64,000 nt of DNA from Bradyrhizobium sp. LHD-71 (GTDB taxonomy: Bacteria; Pseudomonadota; Alphaproteobacteria; Rhizobiales; Xanthobacteraceae): NCBI RefSeq assembly GCF_031157255.1, contig NZ_JAVIFX010000032.1, positions 27,411 through 91,410 on the forward strand. Direction: 5' to 3'. This document shows positions 18,383 through 28,334 of this stretch, piece after piece. The position numbers and the translations under genes are program-made. How positions within the stretch are numbered: the first letter of the stretch is position 1; each line of letters starts with the position of its first letter. The notes under the pieces were generated by a model. It searched no databases and was not told where the DNA came from. It was given only the letters and a program-made list of their open reading frames with translations.

Positions 18383-18414
18383 TCGGAAGCAAAGGCGGAT
18401 CGACGCCGTCCGGC

Positions 18415-20712
18415 CTATTGCTCGGGCACAGCGCCGCTCGAGCGCACTAGGCGGATCGGGACACCCTTGAACGACGGTGTGAAGCTCATGGGATCGTGGG
18501 CATAGAGCGGCACCAGCGGATTGGTCTCGGGATAATAGGCCGCACAACAGCCGGCCGGAAACGAATGGCCGACGACCCGGAAGTTGCGCACGATGCGCTC
18601 GACGCCATCGGTCGATTCCGTGATGAGGTCCACGCGGTCGCCCTCGGCAAAGCCGCGCTTCTTCATCTCATATTCGTTGAGGAACACCACGTCGCGCTGC
18701 CCGAAGACGCCGCGATAGCGATCGGACATCGAATAGAGCGTCGTGTTGTACTGGTCGTGGCTGCGGATCGTGCTGAGCCACAGGAAATCGGGATCGCATT
18801 GCTCTGGATCCTCGCCGCAGCCCTCGAACACCAGGAAATTGGCCTTGCCCGATGGCGTCATCCAGATCCGCTCCCTCGCCGTCGAGGTGAGATGGAAGCC
18901 GCCGGGAACGCGGATCCGCGCGTTGTAGCCCTGGAAGATGGGGAACACCGCCTCGATGGCATCGCGAATGCGGTCGTAATCGGCAACGAACCCATCCCAG
19001 TCCACCACGGTGCGGTCGCCGAGCGTCGCCTTGGCGACCCCGGCAACGATCGCGACCTCGCTGAGCAGATGCTCCGACGCCGGCGTGTTGCGGCCGCCCG
19101 AAGCGTGAACCATGGACATGGAATCTTCCACCGAGATGGACTGCGGTCCCGTCGCCTGGACATCGATCTCGGTGCGGCCGAGACAGGGCAGGATCAGCGC
19201 GGCCCGGCCGTGAATCAGATGGCTGCGGTTCAGCTTGGTGGAGACATGGACAGTCAGGTCGAGCTTGCGCAGTGCGGCCTGCGTCGCCTGCCAGTCCGGA
19301 ATGGCGGCGGCAAAATTGCCGCCCATGGCGAAAAAGACCTTCACCTCGCCGCGGATCATGGCCTCCAGGGCCGTCACGACGTTGTGTCCCGGCTCTGACG
19401 GCGGCTTGAAGCCGAAGTGGCGTTCGAGCCGCTCGAGAAAATCCGCCTTGGGGACTTCCGTGATCCCCACGGTGCGATCGCCCTGCACGTTGGAATGACC
19501 GCGAACCGGACAGACGCCGGCGCCCTCACGCCCGAGATTGCCGCGCAGAAGTGCGAGATTGGCGATCTGCTGCACGTTGTGCGCGCCGCGCTGATGCTGG
19601 GTGATGCCCATGCCATAGACGAGAATGGCGCGCTCCGACTTCATATAGGCGTTGGCGGCGTAGTCCATGTCTTCGCGCGTCAGGCCGGACTGGCGTTCGA
19701 TGTCGGGCCATTGCGTCCGCTTGAGGTCATCGATCAGCGCTTCGATGCCTGTGGTGTGCCCACGAATGAAGTCCCAGTCCAGGGTCTCCGGCTGGTCGGC
19801 GCCGCGAGCCGCTTCGTCGGCCTCGACCAGGATCTTCATGATGCCCTTGAGGACGGCGACGTCACCGCCGACACGCACCTGGAATAACTTCGAGCTGATC
19901 TTCGTCGACGTCAGCGTGATCATCTCGACGGGGCTCTGCGGCGCCTGGAAACGCTCGAGCGCCCGTTCGCGGAACGGATTGAAGGAGATGATCGAGGCGC
20001 CGCGGCGCGAGGCATTGCGCAGGCTCGTCATCATCCGCGGGCTGTTGGTGCCCGGGTTCTGGCCGAAGATGAAGATGCAATCGGCCTTGTCGAAATCCTC
20101 CAGCAAAACCGTGCCCTTGCCGACGCCGAGCGATTGCGGCAGGCCGACGCTGGTCGCCTCGTGGCACATGTTGGAGCAGTCGGGAAAGTTGTTGGTGCCG
20201 TATTCACGAACGAACAGCTGGTAGAGGAAGGCGGCCTCGTTCGAGGTCCGTCCGGACGTATAGAAATCCGCCATGTTCGGATCCGGCAGCGCCTTCAGCT
20301 CGCGGCCGATCATGTCGAACGCATCGCTCCACGTGACCGGAACGTAGCGGTCGGATGCGGCATCATAGGCCATGGGATGGGTGAGCCGTCCGACCATTTC
20401 GAGATCGTAGTCGCTCCAGGTCGACAGCTCGGTGACGGTATGCTCGGCGAAGAACTCGGGCGTGCATCGCTTGGATGTCGTCTCCCAGGCGATCGCCTTG
20501 CCGCCGTTCTCGCAGAACTCGAATGACGAGGTATGCTTCGGATCGGGCCAGGCGCAGCCTGGACAATCAAAACCCTGCGGCTGGTTCATGCGGCTCAGTG
20601 TCGCCGCGCCCTTCACCGGCACCCGCTGCACCAGCAGAGCTTCGCTGAGCGCCTTAAGCGCCCCCCAGCCTCCGGCAGGCTCATGATAGGGACGAACCGA
20701 TTTCCTGGTCAT
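18415..20712 (-). CDS. FdhF/YdeP-family molybdopterin oxidoreductase
   Basis: This 765-residue alpha subunit-like protein of the formate-dehydrogenase/YdeP group starts at ATG 20712 (MTRKSVRPYHEPAGGWGAL). FDCPGCAWPDP holds a CxxC instead of the full four-Cys iron-sulphur site of true formate dehydrogenases. FIFGQNPGTNSPRM, GMGITQHQRGAHNVQQI and CPVRGHSNVQGDRT are cofactor-binding stretches typical of this branch. Partner subunits are absent, as usual for YdeP. The substrate is unknown; in E. coli ydeP is linked to acid resistance. A candidate maturation gene, fdhD, lies about 8 kb further on. Confidence 0.88.
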   Translation of the reverse strand: MTRKSVRPYHEPAGGWGALKALSEALLVQRVPVKGAATLSRMNQPQGFDCPGCAWPDPKHTSSFEFCENGGKAIAWETTSKRCTPEFFAEHTVTELSTWSDYDLEMVGRLTHPMAYDAASDRYVPVTWSDAFDMIGRELKALPDPNMADFYTSGRTSNEAAFLYQLFVREYGTNNFPDCSNMCHEATSVGLPQSLGVGKGTVLLEDFDKADCIFIFGQNPGTNSPRMMTSLRNASRRGASIISFNPFRERALERFQAPQSPVEMITLTSTKISSKLFQVRVGGDVAVLKGIMKILVEADEAARGADQPETLDWDFIRGHTTGIEALIDDLKRTQWPDIERQSGLTREDMDYAANAYMKSERAILVYGMGITQHQRGAHNVQQIANLALLRGNLGREGAGVCPVRGHSNVQGDRTVGITEVPKADFLERLERHFGFKPPSEPGHNVVTALEAMIRGEVKVFFAMGGNFAAAIPDWQATQAALRKLDLTVHVSTKLNRSHLIHGRAALILPCLGRTEIDVQATGPQSISVEDSMSMVHASGGRNTPASEHLLSEVAIVAGVAKATLGDRTVVDWDGFVADYDRIRDAIEAVFPIFQGYNARIRVPGGFHLTSTARERIWMTPSGKANFLVFEGCGEDPEQCDPDFLWLSTIRSHDQYNTTLYSMSDRYRGVFGQRDVVFLNEYEMKKRGFAEGDRVDLITESTDGVERIVRNFRVVGHSFPAGCCAAYYPETNPLVPLYAHDPMSFTPSFKGVPIRLVRSSGAVPEQ

Positions 20713-20944
20713 CGACGATATCTCTGAATGTGACGTTCCCCTCGCAGTTAAGGATCGTAGCCTCCCTGGCGTCTTTTCAAATCGGACTTCGAATTTCGCG
20801 ATTGCACAGCTTTGGTCCCGCCGAGGCCGATAGTGCATTCCGGAAAAAACATCGTCGTTCGCGGAAGCTGGGCGGGCAGGGTGAAACTAGGCTGCGACGC
20901 TGGAGTCTCGCTGGAGGCTCAACATGCATTGAGGAGCGACCAAC

Positions 20945-22191
20945 ATGTTTTCACGACGAGAATTGCTGGCCATGTCGGCCGCGGGTGCTGCAATGGTCAG
21001 CTCGGGTGCGCAAGGCGCGACCTTCGGCAATCCGGACGAGCCGCCGCAAGGTGCGATCAATACCAAGAACGCCAGCAGCCTGAGCGATCCCGGACCGCAA
21101 AATCCGGCTCTTGCGAAGCAATTCCCCTCGGCGCAGACGCCGCCGGCGACCGATGTCGGCGGCCTGCCGATGAACTGGGCCTCGTTCAACAACGCACCCA
21201 GGCGCATCCAGAACGGCGGCTGGGCCCGCCAGGTCACGGTCGTCGACTTCGCGATCTCGAAGGAGATCTCCGGCGTCAACATGCGGCTGTCCGCCGGAGG
21301 CATCCGCGAGCTGCATTGGCATCAGGCAGCCGAATGGGCAATCATGACCTACGGCGGCTGCCGCATCACCGTGCTCGACGTCCAGGGGCGGCCGTATGTG
21401 GCCGATCTCAAGGCCGGCGACCTCTGGTACTTCCCGCCCGGCGCGCCCCACTCCCTGCAAGGGCTTGGTCCCGACGGCTGCGAGTTCGTGATCTGCTTCG
21501 ACGATGGCCACGCCAACGAGTTCAATACGCTGCTGGTGACGGACTGGCTCGCCCACACGCCGCCGGAGGTGCTGAGCAAGAACTTCGGCGTGCCGGCCGA
21601 AACCTTCGGCAAGATTCCGCTGCACAATCTCTGGATCTTCCAGGGCACGGTCCCCGGCGATCTCGCAGCAGATCGTGCCGCCGTCGCAGACACGCCGAAG
21701 CACCGCCCTACCCCTTCGTCTACTCGCTGGGCAGCTCGGCTCCGCTCAAGGAGAGCGCAGCGGGAAGCATCCGGATCGCCGACAGCAGCAACTTCAAGGT
21801 GGCAACCACGGTTGCGGCGGCGCTGGTGACGATGCCTCCGGGCGCGGTCCGGGAGATGCACTGGCATCCGAACGCGGACGAATGGCAATACTACATCTCG
21901 GGCCAGGCGCGGATGACGGTGTTCGATACCGGACCCAACGCACGCACGACGGATTTCTCCGCGGGCGATATCGGCTACGTCCCGCGCAACCTCGGTCACT
22001 ACGTCGAGAACGTCGGCGATACCGACGTGCAGTTCGTCGGTGTCTTCCGCGCCCCGCGCTACGAGGAAGTCTCGCTCTCCAACTGGCTGGCGCATACGCC
22101 GCCGAGGCTGGTCGCCCAGCACCTCAACATCGACGAGAAGCTGATCGCGCAATGGCCGGACACCAGTCCGGGCGTCATGCCAAAGACCTGA
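20945..22191 (+). pseudogene. Bicupin oxalate decarboxylase-like protein, frameshifted
   Basis: The first frame starts at ATG 20945 with a twin-arginine-like leader (SRRELLAMSAAGAAMVSS). It covers the first cupin, with metal ligands in GGIRELHWHQAAEWA and FPPGAPHSLQGLG. Around 21699-21701 homology moves to the next frame (PPYPFVYSLGSS), which carries the second cupin (MPPGAVREMHWHPNADEWQYY, GYVPRNLGHYVENVG) to the stop at 22191. One missing G near GAAG/CACC accounts for the break; restoring it gives about 415 residues, the usual length of exported oxalate decarboxylases. The enzyme family turns oxalate into formate and CO2. As read, only the first half would be made. Confidence 0.83.
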
Positions 22192-22194
22192 ATG

Positions 22195-22221
22195 AAAAGG
22201 CGCCGGAACCGGCGCCTTTTT
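22195..22221. terminator. Bidirectional rho-independent terminator
   Basis: A near-perfect palindrome AAAAGGCGCCGG-AA-CCGGCGCCTTTT with T-runs on both strands lies 4 bp after the bicupin stop. It can end both the plus-strand oxalate-decarboxylase gene and the minus-strand cydAB transcript, whose last gene stops at 22301. Confidence 0.88.
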
Positions 22222-22300
22222 CTTTGCCTGTTGGAAGATGCCTGTCGCTCGGATCAAGCCGCCGCAATGGCGGCTTTGCACGTTGTCCTGCTTCTGACGG

Positions 22301-23293
22301 TCAATAGCGGACCGATTCCGAATCGAACTTGCCCTTGAAGACGCGGAAGCCGATCGCGACGTAGATCAGCATCAGCGGGAAGACGACGAGGCCCGCTCCC
22401 CAGAACATGAAGGCGAGGCTGGCATGAGGTGCAGCGGCTTCGTCGACGGTGATGGCGAAGGGAACCATGTAGGGCCAGAACGAGAGCGCCAGCGTCCCGA
22501 ACGCCGACAAGAAGATCAGCGAGACCATGTGGAATGGCCAATAATCATCGTGCCGCAGAATGCTGGAGGCGAGCATGCAGGCAGCCCCCGCACCGATCGC
22601 CGGAAAGACGAACAGATAAGGCCGCTCGATCCAGCGGTGCAGGATCGGCAGGTGCTGCAACAGCGCGTGAGCGAAGACGAGGATCAGGAACAGCAGAACG
22701 CCGGTCGCCAAGACCGGAATCTGGCTCCGCGCCAGGTCGCGAACCGCGCCGTCGCGCTTGCGCACCAGCCAGCAGGCCCCAAGCAGCGCATAGCCGAGGC
22801 ACAGGCCGATGCCGCATAGCACCGAGAACCCGCTCAACCAGCCGAATACGCCGCCGGCGTACTGGCCGTCGATGATCGGCAGCCCCTGCACGAGCGCGCC
22901 GACCATCACGCCTTGCATGAAGGTCGCGACCAGCGAGCCGCCGCCGAAGCCGAGATCCCAGATCCAGCGTGAGCGCTGCGACTTGGCGCGGAATTCGAAC
23001 GCAACCCCGCGCAGGATCAGCCCCAGCAGCATGAAGATGACGGGGATGTAGAAAGCCGAGAGCACCGTCGCATACACGACCGGAAACGCACCCCACAGAA
23101 CTACACCCGTCACTACGAGCCAGGTCTCGTTGCCATCCCAGAACGGCGCGATCGCGCCCAGCATGGCCTGCCGGCGTGCTTCGCTGTTCGGCAGCAGAAA
23201 CAATATTCCGACGCCGAGATCGAAGCCGTCGAGCAGAAGGTAGATCAGGATGCTGATAGCCAGCAGAGCAACCCAGAACGTCACCATGGTCAT
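22301..23293 (-). CDS. cydB: Cytochrome bd-type quinol oxidase subunit II (cyanide-insensitive type)
   Basis: This 330-residue membrane protein has about nine hydrophobic segments and starts MVTFWVALLAISILIYLLLDGFDLG, the classical CydB start with the conserved GFDLGVG. FWDGNETWLV and GAFPVVYA follow in order. Together with CydA it oxidises quinol and reduces oxygen to water without pumping protons. The start overlaps the cydA stop as ATGA. No cydX-like small ORF or cydCD exporter is seen nearby. Confidence 0.94.
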   Translation of the reverse strand: MTMVTFWVALLAISILIYLLLDGFDLGVGILFLLPNSEARRQAMLGAIAPFWDGNETWLVVTGVVLWGAFPVVYATVLSAFYIPVIFMLLGLILRGVAFEFRAKSQRSRWIWDLGFGGGSLVATFMQGVMVGALVQGLPIIDGQYAGGVFGWLSGFSVLCGIGLCLGYALLGACWLVRKRDGAVRDLARSQIPVLATGVLLFLILVFAHALLQHLPILHRWIERPYLFVFPAIGAGAACMLASSILRHDDYWPFHMVSLIFLSAFGTLALSFWPYMVPFAITVDEAAAPHASLAFMFWGAGLVVFPLMLIYVAIGFRVFKGKFDSESVRY

Positions 23294-24705
23294 TCTCCAG
23301 CCTGAGCGCAGTTGCCGCCCGGAAGCAGCGGCCGGTCAGCAAGCGACATCGGCCGGTTGGGCATGGCGGGCGCATGCACGACCTTATCGTCGAGCCCCGC
23401 CGGACCGGCGCGCAACAGCCGGTAGATGTAGTAGGTCCCGAACGAGAAGATGAAGGCGTAGACCGCGACGAACATGATCAGCGACGTCGTCGCCGCGGCC
23501 GCCGTCAGGAACGGCGTCACCGCGTCTGCGGTGCGCAGCACTCCGTAGACCGTCCACGGCTGGCGCCCCACTTCCGCGGTGTACCAGCCGGTGAGGATCG
23601 CGATCCAGGGCAGCGGAAAGCTCAGGAAAATGCCCCAGAGCAGCAGGCGGTTTCGCTCGAGGCGATGCTTGAAGCTGAGCCAGGTGCCAAGCCAAGCAAC
23701 ACCTAACATCAGGAGGCCGCAACCGACCATAATACGGAAGGCGAAGAACGGGATTGCCACCGGCGGCCGGTCCTGCGGCGGAAAGCTGGTCAGGCCGACC
23801 TCCTTCGAGCTCAGGCTCATGCTGCCGATGATGCTCCCGAGCACTGGAATCGAGATCGCATATTTGTTCGACTCGGTGCTGGAGTCGGGGATCGCAATCA
23901 GCACCTCCGAAGCAGGCTGCTCGTCGTGCCAGCGGGCCTCGATCGCGGCAAACTTGGCCGGCTGATAATCGTGGACGTAGTCGCCGACGAGATGCCCGAT
24001 GAAGAGCTGCACGGGAAGCAGCACCGCCGCGAGCGCAAGACCCATGCGCAGCATCACATGCGCCTCGGCGCGATAGGTCCGCCGCAACAAGTACCACGCT
24101 CCCGTCGCCGCGACGCAGAACGCACCCGTCAGGTATGATGCGAGCAGCATGTGCGGAAACCTGACCCAGACCACCCTGTTGAAGATGATCTGCATCCAAT
24201 CGTCGGGCACGAACTGCCCATTTTGCATGACGTAGCCGGTCGGCACCTGCATCCAGCTGTTGTTGACCATGATCCAGAACGCCGACAGCGTGGTGCCAAG
24301 CGCTACCATGGCGGTCGAGAACAGGTAGAACCAGGGCGGCACCCTGGTCCGCCCGAAAATGAGGATGCCGAAGAAGCTCGCCTCCAGCATGAAGGCCGTG
24401 AACGTCTCGTAGGCCAGAAGCGGTCCCTGGATCGGCCCGGACATCTTCGAGAGCACGCTCCAGTTCGTCCCGAACTGGAAGCCCATCACGACGCCCGACA
24501 CCACGCCCATGCCGAAGGCGACGCCGAAGATCTTGAGCCAGAACTCGAACAGGGTCCGGTAGACCGGCTTGCCGCTATGGAGGTGCATCGCCTCCAGCAC
24601 CGTGAGCCATGCGGCAAGCCCGATGGTGAAAGCCGGGAAGATGATGTGAAACGAGATGGTGAAGGCAAATTGCAGCCGCGACAGGAGAAGCGCCGTCGGG
24701 TCCAT
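23290..24705 (-). CDS. cydA: Cytochrome bd-type quinol oxidase subunit I (CioA-like)
   Basis: This 471-residue haem-bearing subunit shows SRLQFAFTISFHIIFPAFTIGLA at the N-terminus with the haem-ligand His region, GMGVVSGVVMGFQFGTNW, and GWYTAEVGRQPWTVYGVLRT towards the C-terminus. The segment that forms the quinol (Q) loop is short, as in cyanide-insensitive oxidases (CioAB) and unlike E. coli CydA. It lies 15 bp downstream of mqo on the same strand, so it is probably cotranscribed with it. Confidence 0.93.
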   Translation of the reverse strand: MDPTALLLSRLQFAFTISFHIIFPAFTIGLAAWLTVLEAMHLHSGKPVYRTLFEFWLKIFGVAFGMGVVSGVVMGFQFGTNWSVLSKMSGPIQGPLLAYETFTAFMLEASFFGILIFGRTRVPPWFYLFSTAMVALGTTLSAFWIMVNNSWMQVPTGYVMQNGQFVPDDWMQIIFNRVVWVRFPHMLLASYLTGAFCVAATGAWYLLRRTYRAEAHVMLRMGLALAAVLLPVQLFIGHLVGDYVHDYQPAKFAAIEARWHDEQPASEVLIAIPDSSTESNKYAISIPVLGSIIGSMSLSSKEVGLTSFPPQDRPPVAIPFFAFRIMVGCGLLMLGVAWLGTWLSFKHRLERNRLLLWGIFLSFPLPWIAILTGWYTAEVGRQPWTVYGVLRTADAVTPFLTAAAATTSLIMFVAVYAFIFSFGTYYIYRLLRAGPAGLDDKVVHAPAMPNRPMSLADRPLLPGGNCAQAGE

Positions 24706-24720
24706 CGGAGTCCCCCTGTC

Positions 24721-26259
24721 TCAGGCTCGTTTCACGGCCAGCGGCGTGCGCTCGGCCGGATGCTGGATGTCGGCGATCTCGAGCACTGCCGCTGTGGCCG
24801 AGCGGATCTGGCGGCAGAACTCCGCATCATCGATCAGCGACGCGCCATAGGACGGGACGATCTTCTTCAGCTTCGGCAACCAGGCGCTTGCGGTCAGCTC
24901 TCCGGCGAAGCACTTCTCCAGCACGCTGATGGCGATGAACGCCGCGGTGGAGGCGCCCGGCGATGCCCCAAGCAGGGCCACCAGCGAGTGATCCTCGGCA
25001 CCGACGAGCTCGGTGCCGAATTCGAGCAGTCCGCCCCGCTTGACGTCGGGCTTTATGATCTGGACGCGCTGGCCTGCGACCTGCAACCGCCAATCCTTCG
25101 GATCGGCCTTCGGGAAATATTCATCGAGCGCCGCAAGACGGTGATTCTCGGACTGCAACACCTGCCCGACCAGATATTCGGTGAGATCGAAATTGTCGCG
25201 CGCCACCGAGAGCAACGGCTCGACGTTGGCGGGACGGATGGATTCGAACAGGTCCAGCAGCGAGCCGTGCTTGAGGAACTTGCTCGAGAAACCCGCATAG
25301 GGCCCGAACAGCAGCGAGCGCCGGCCGCCGATCACGCGCGTGTCCAGATGCGGCACCGACATCGGCGGCGAGCCGACCGCGGCCTTGCCGTAGACCTTGG
25401 CGTGGTGGCGCTCGTTGATCGCGGGGTCGTCGCAACGCAGCCAGATCCCGCTGACGGGAAAGCCGCCATAGCCGCGTCCCTCCGGGATGCCTGATTTCTC
25501 CAGCAGTGGCAGCGCACCGCCGCCGGCGCCGATGAAGACGAACTTCGCGAGGACCGAGCGCGTCTCTCCGCTTTCGATGTCGCGCACCTCGATCCGCCAG
25601 CGGCCACCCTGCTCGCGCACGAGATTGGTGACGCAGCTCTTGTAGTGCACGGCGCAGCCGGGCTGGCTGACGAGGTGACCAACCAGCAGATGAGTCAGCG
25701 CGCCGTAGTCGACGTCGGTACCGGAAATGATGCGCGTTGCGGCAACCGGCTCATCGCCGCTGCGGCCGTCCATCACCAGCGGCGCCCATTCGGCGATCTG
25801 CCGGGGGTCCTCGGTATGCTCCATGCCCTCATAGCAATGATGGGAGGACATCGCCGCGAACCGCTTCCGCAGGAATGCGACATTCTCTGCGCCATGCACG
25901 AAGCTCATATGCGGCACCGGATGGATGAAGGCCCGCGGATCGGCGATCGCGCCCTTCTCGATCAGGTAGGACCAGAACTGCCGGGACAGGTCGAACTCGA
26001 CATTGACCTCCAGCGCCTTGGAGATGTCGACGGAGCCGTCGGGGCGTTGCGGCGTGTAGTTCATCTCGCAATTTGCGGCGTGCCCGGTGCCCGCATTGTT
26101 CCAGGAGTCCGAGCTTTCCAGCGCGCAATCGTCCAGCATCTCGAGCATCTGGATCGTGAGCGACGGCTCCAGCTCCTTGAGCAGGACGCCGAGTGTGGAG
26201 CTCATAATGCCTGCACCGATGAGCACGACGTCGGTTTCGTGGTCGGAAGTCACTTGCAT
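24721..26259 (-). CDS. mqo: Malate:quinone oxidoreductase
   Basis: This FAD-dependent membrane-associated enzyme oxidises L-malate to oxaloacetate and passes electrons to quinone. The 512-residue product (ATG 26259) has the Rossmann start VVLIGAGIMSSTLG, ESSDSWNNAGTGHAANCEMNYTP, and GASPGASTAAFIAISVLEKCF near the C-terminus, all hallmarks of the Mqo family. The frame is open upstream to 26697 but overlaps the cupin gene there and shows no homology. Neighbours cydAB downstream and fumC upstream fit a common role in malate respiration. Confidence 0.95.
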   Translation of the reverse strand: MQVTSDHETDVVLIGAGIMSSTLGVLLKELEPSLTIQMLEMLDDCALESSDSWNNAGTGHAANCEMNYTPQRPDGSVDISKALEVNVEFDLSRQFWSYLIEKGAIADPRAFIHPVPHMSFVHGAENVAFLRKRFAAMSSHHCYEGMEHTEDPRQIAEWAPLVMDGRSGDEPVAATRIISGTDVDYGALTHLLVGHLVSQPGCAVHYKSCVTNLVREQGGRWRIEVRDIESGETRSVLAKFVFIGAGGGALPLLEKSGIPEGRGYGGFPVSGIWLRCDDPAINERHHAKVYGKAAVGSPPMSVPHLDTRVIGGRRSLLFGPYAGFSSKFLKHGSLLDLFESIRPANVEPLLSVARDNFDLTEYLVGQVLQSENHRLAALDEYFPKADPKDWRLQVAGQRVQIIKPDVKRGGLLEFGTELVGAEDHSLVALLGASPGASTAAFIAISVLEKCFAGELTASAWLPKLKKIVPSYGASLIDDAEFCRQIRSATAAVLEIADIQHPAERTPLAVKRA

Positions 26260-26300
26260 GGCGTTTCTCTTCGTTGGATGTTGTTGTTCGGATTGCCGGA

Positions 26301-26705
26301 TCAGGCCCGCGCCGATTGCCGCGCCTTGGCGCGGAACGGCACCTCGGCTCCCGGTCGCAGCACCACATAGGCGCGGCGCCAGGACGAATCGTCCGTCAGT
26401 TTCCAGCTGTGCCCCGATCCCGCAGTGTCCTCGGCGAGCAGGATGTTGCCGGGATGGATCAGGAAGTGATGTCCGTCGCGCGTCTGGAAATCGAGCGTTC
26501 CGCTCAGCGTGATCACCAATTGGCGGATCGGCGCGGTGTGCCAGGAAAACGCGCCGCCCGATTCGGTCTCCTGGAAGGACACGCTGGTCGCATCGATCTT
26601 GCCGGTGAGAAAATCGCCGCGCTGGCCGGGCGCGAGCTCGATGACGCCTTCCTCGAAATGTGAATTGCCGTCCTCTCCGGTCCATAGACGTACACAACGG
26701 ATCAT
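26301..26705 (-). CDS. Small cupin-domain protein
   Basis: ATG 26705 gives 134 residues with a single cupin barrel: FSWHTAPIRQLVITLSGTLDF (motif 1 region) and HHFLIHPGNILLAEDTAGSGH (motif 2 region). His residues are present, but a complete metal site cannot be confirmed by eye. It lies between fumC (13 bp upstream) and mqo (41 bp downstream) on the same strand, which suggests cotranscription. The function is unknown; a small-molecule sensor or a minor enzyme are both possible. Confidence 0.8.
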   Translation of the reverse strand: MIRCVRLWTGEDGNSHFEEGVIELAPGQRGDFLTGKIDATSVSFQETESGGAFSWHTAPIRQLVITLSGTLDFQTRDGHHFLIHPGNILLAEDTAGSGHSWKLTDDSSWRRAYVVLRPGAEVPFRAKARQSARA

Positions 26706-26718
26706 CGTTTCTCTCCTT

Positions 26719-28155
26719 TCAGCCGGCCTTTGCGCCGATTGCGTGTGGCGCCTCGATCTCGGCCACATAGGGTGTGACCATCTTGGTGGGATCCACGATG
26801 CGGTCGAACTCCGGCTCGGTCACGAAACCGAGCTTGAGCGCCGCCGACTTCAGCGTGAGATCTTGGTCCATGGCGAAATGCGCGATCCTCGACGCCTTGT
26901 CGTAGCCGATCACCGGAGCCAGCGCGGTCACGAGCATCAGCGACCGCTCGACATACTCCTTGATCTTCTTGCAATTCGGCTCCGTGCCTTCGACCAGGAA
27001 CTTGCGGAAATTCGTACAGCCGTCGGTGAGGATGGTGACGGACTGCGCGATGTTGTGGATGATCAGCGGCTTGTAGACGTTCATCTCGAGATAACCGCAG
27101 GCACCGCCGAACCCGACGGCAACGTCGTTCGCCATCACCTGCACGGCGATCATCGTCAGCGCTTCGGCCTGCGTTGGATTGACCTTACCCGGCATGATCG
27201 ACGAGCCGGGCTCGTTCTCCGGTATCAGCAGCTCGGCAAAACCCGCACGCGGACCGCAGGACATCAGGCGGATGTCGTTGGCGATCTTGTAGAGCGATCC
27301 GGCGAGTGTACGAAGCGTGCCGGAGAGTTGCACCAGCGCATCATGTGCGCCCTGCACGGCGAACTTGTTGGGCGCGCTGATGAATGGCAGCTCTGTCAGC
27401 CGCGCGATCTCGGCAGCAGCGGCTTCGGCGAAGCCCGGTGCCGAATTGATTCCGGTGCCGACCGCCGTACCGCCGAGCGCGAGGCGGAGTACGCCCTTGA
27501 GCGCGTCGTCGATGCGCGCCAGATCGTCAGCGAGCATGCCGGCATAACCGGACCATTCCTGTCCCAACGTCAGCGGCGTCGCATCCTGCATGTGGGTCCG
27601 GCCGATCTTCACGATATCACCCCACTGGCTCGACTTCACCGCGATCGCGTCATGCAACGCCGCGACGGCGGGCACGAGGCGCTGGGTCACGTTCATCGCG
27701 GCCGCGATGTACATCGCCGACGGAAAGCTGTCGTTCGACGATTGCGACATGTTGACGTGATCGTTCGGATGAACGGGACGCTTGCTCCCGAGCGGCGTGC
27801 CGGCAAGCTGGCAACAGCGGTTCGAGATCACCTCGTTCACGTTCATGTTGAATTGCGTGCCGCTGCCCGTCATCCAGACGTGAAGCGGAAACATGTCGTG
27901 ATGCTGGCCGGCGAGAATCTCATCGCAGACGTGGACGATCAGCTTGTGGAGCTTGCCGTCGAGACGGCCGCCGGCGCAATTGGCATTCGCCGCCGCTTTC
28001 TTCAGGATCGCATAGGACTGGATCATTTCGCGCGGCATCAGATCCTTGCCGATGCTGAAATGTTCGAGCGAGCGCTGCGTCTGTGCGCCCCAGAGCCTGT
28101 CCGCCGGCACCTCGACTTCACCAAGGCTGTCTGTCTCTTTGCGGAGGTCGTTCAT
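26719..28155 (-). CDS. fumC: Class II fumarate hydratase
   Basis: ATG 28155 gives 478 residues of the iron-independent fumarase. Order of motifs: [20 protein letters not shown] at the start, [45 protein letters not shown], and the superfamily signature [16 protein letters not shown]. It converts fumarate to malate, the substrate of Mqo encoded two genes downstream. The 180 bp upstream is the likely promoter region for the fumC-cupin-mqo-cydAB run. Confidence 0.95.
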   Translation of the reverse strand: MNDLRKETDSLGEVEVPADRLWGAQTQRSLEHFSIGKDLMPREMIQSYAILKKAAANANCAGGRLDGKLHKLIVHVCDEILAGQHHDMFPLHVWMTGSGTQFNMNVNEVISNRCCQLAGTPLGSKRPVHPNDHVNMSQSSNDSFPSAMYIAAAMNVTQRLVPAVAALHDAIAVKSSQWGDIVKIGRTHMQDATPLTLGQEWSGYAGMLADDLARIDDALKGVLRLALGGTAVGTGINSAPGFAEAAAAEIARLTELPFISAPNKFAVQGAHDALVQLSGTLRTLAGSLYKIANDIRLMSCGPRAGFAELLIPENEPGSSIMPGKVNPTQAEALTMIAVQVMANDVAVGFGGACGYLEMNVYKPLIIHNIAQSVTILTDGCTNFRKFLVEGTEPNCKKIKEYVERSLMLVTALAPVIGYDKASRIAHFAMDQDLTLKSAALKLGFVTEPEFDRIVDPTKMVTPYVAEIEAPHAIGAKAG

Positions 28156-28334
28156 CCTTGCCTCTCGTTGCAATTGACGTTGAAATTGCCTTCCAGCTCT
28201 GCCCAAGAGCCTACGGACCGTGCCGTTCACCTGCTTCCGCGAACGAACGTCCTTTTGTCGAATGGCATGGTGAACGCTTCCAGCGTTCAGCGCTCGACCC
28301 CGCATTGCATGTCGATGTCCTAGACAGGAACGGT

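Noticed and set aside
24151..25494. Plus-strand ORF of 447 residues
   Set aside because: Composition is Arg/His/Gly/Pro-rich and it is antisense to mqo and cydA. High GC leaves long open frames on the reverse strand.
24721..26697. 658-residue Mqo with long N-terminus
   Set aside because: The upstream part is the cupin gene in another frame. ATG 26259 gives normal Mqo length and start.
26509..28323. Plus-strand ORF of 604 residues
   Set aside because: It is antisense to fumC and the cupin gene and has no domain pattern.
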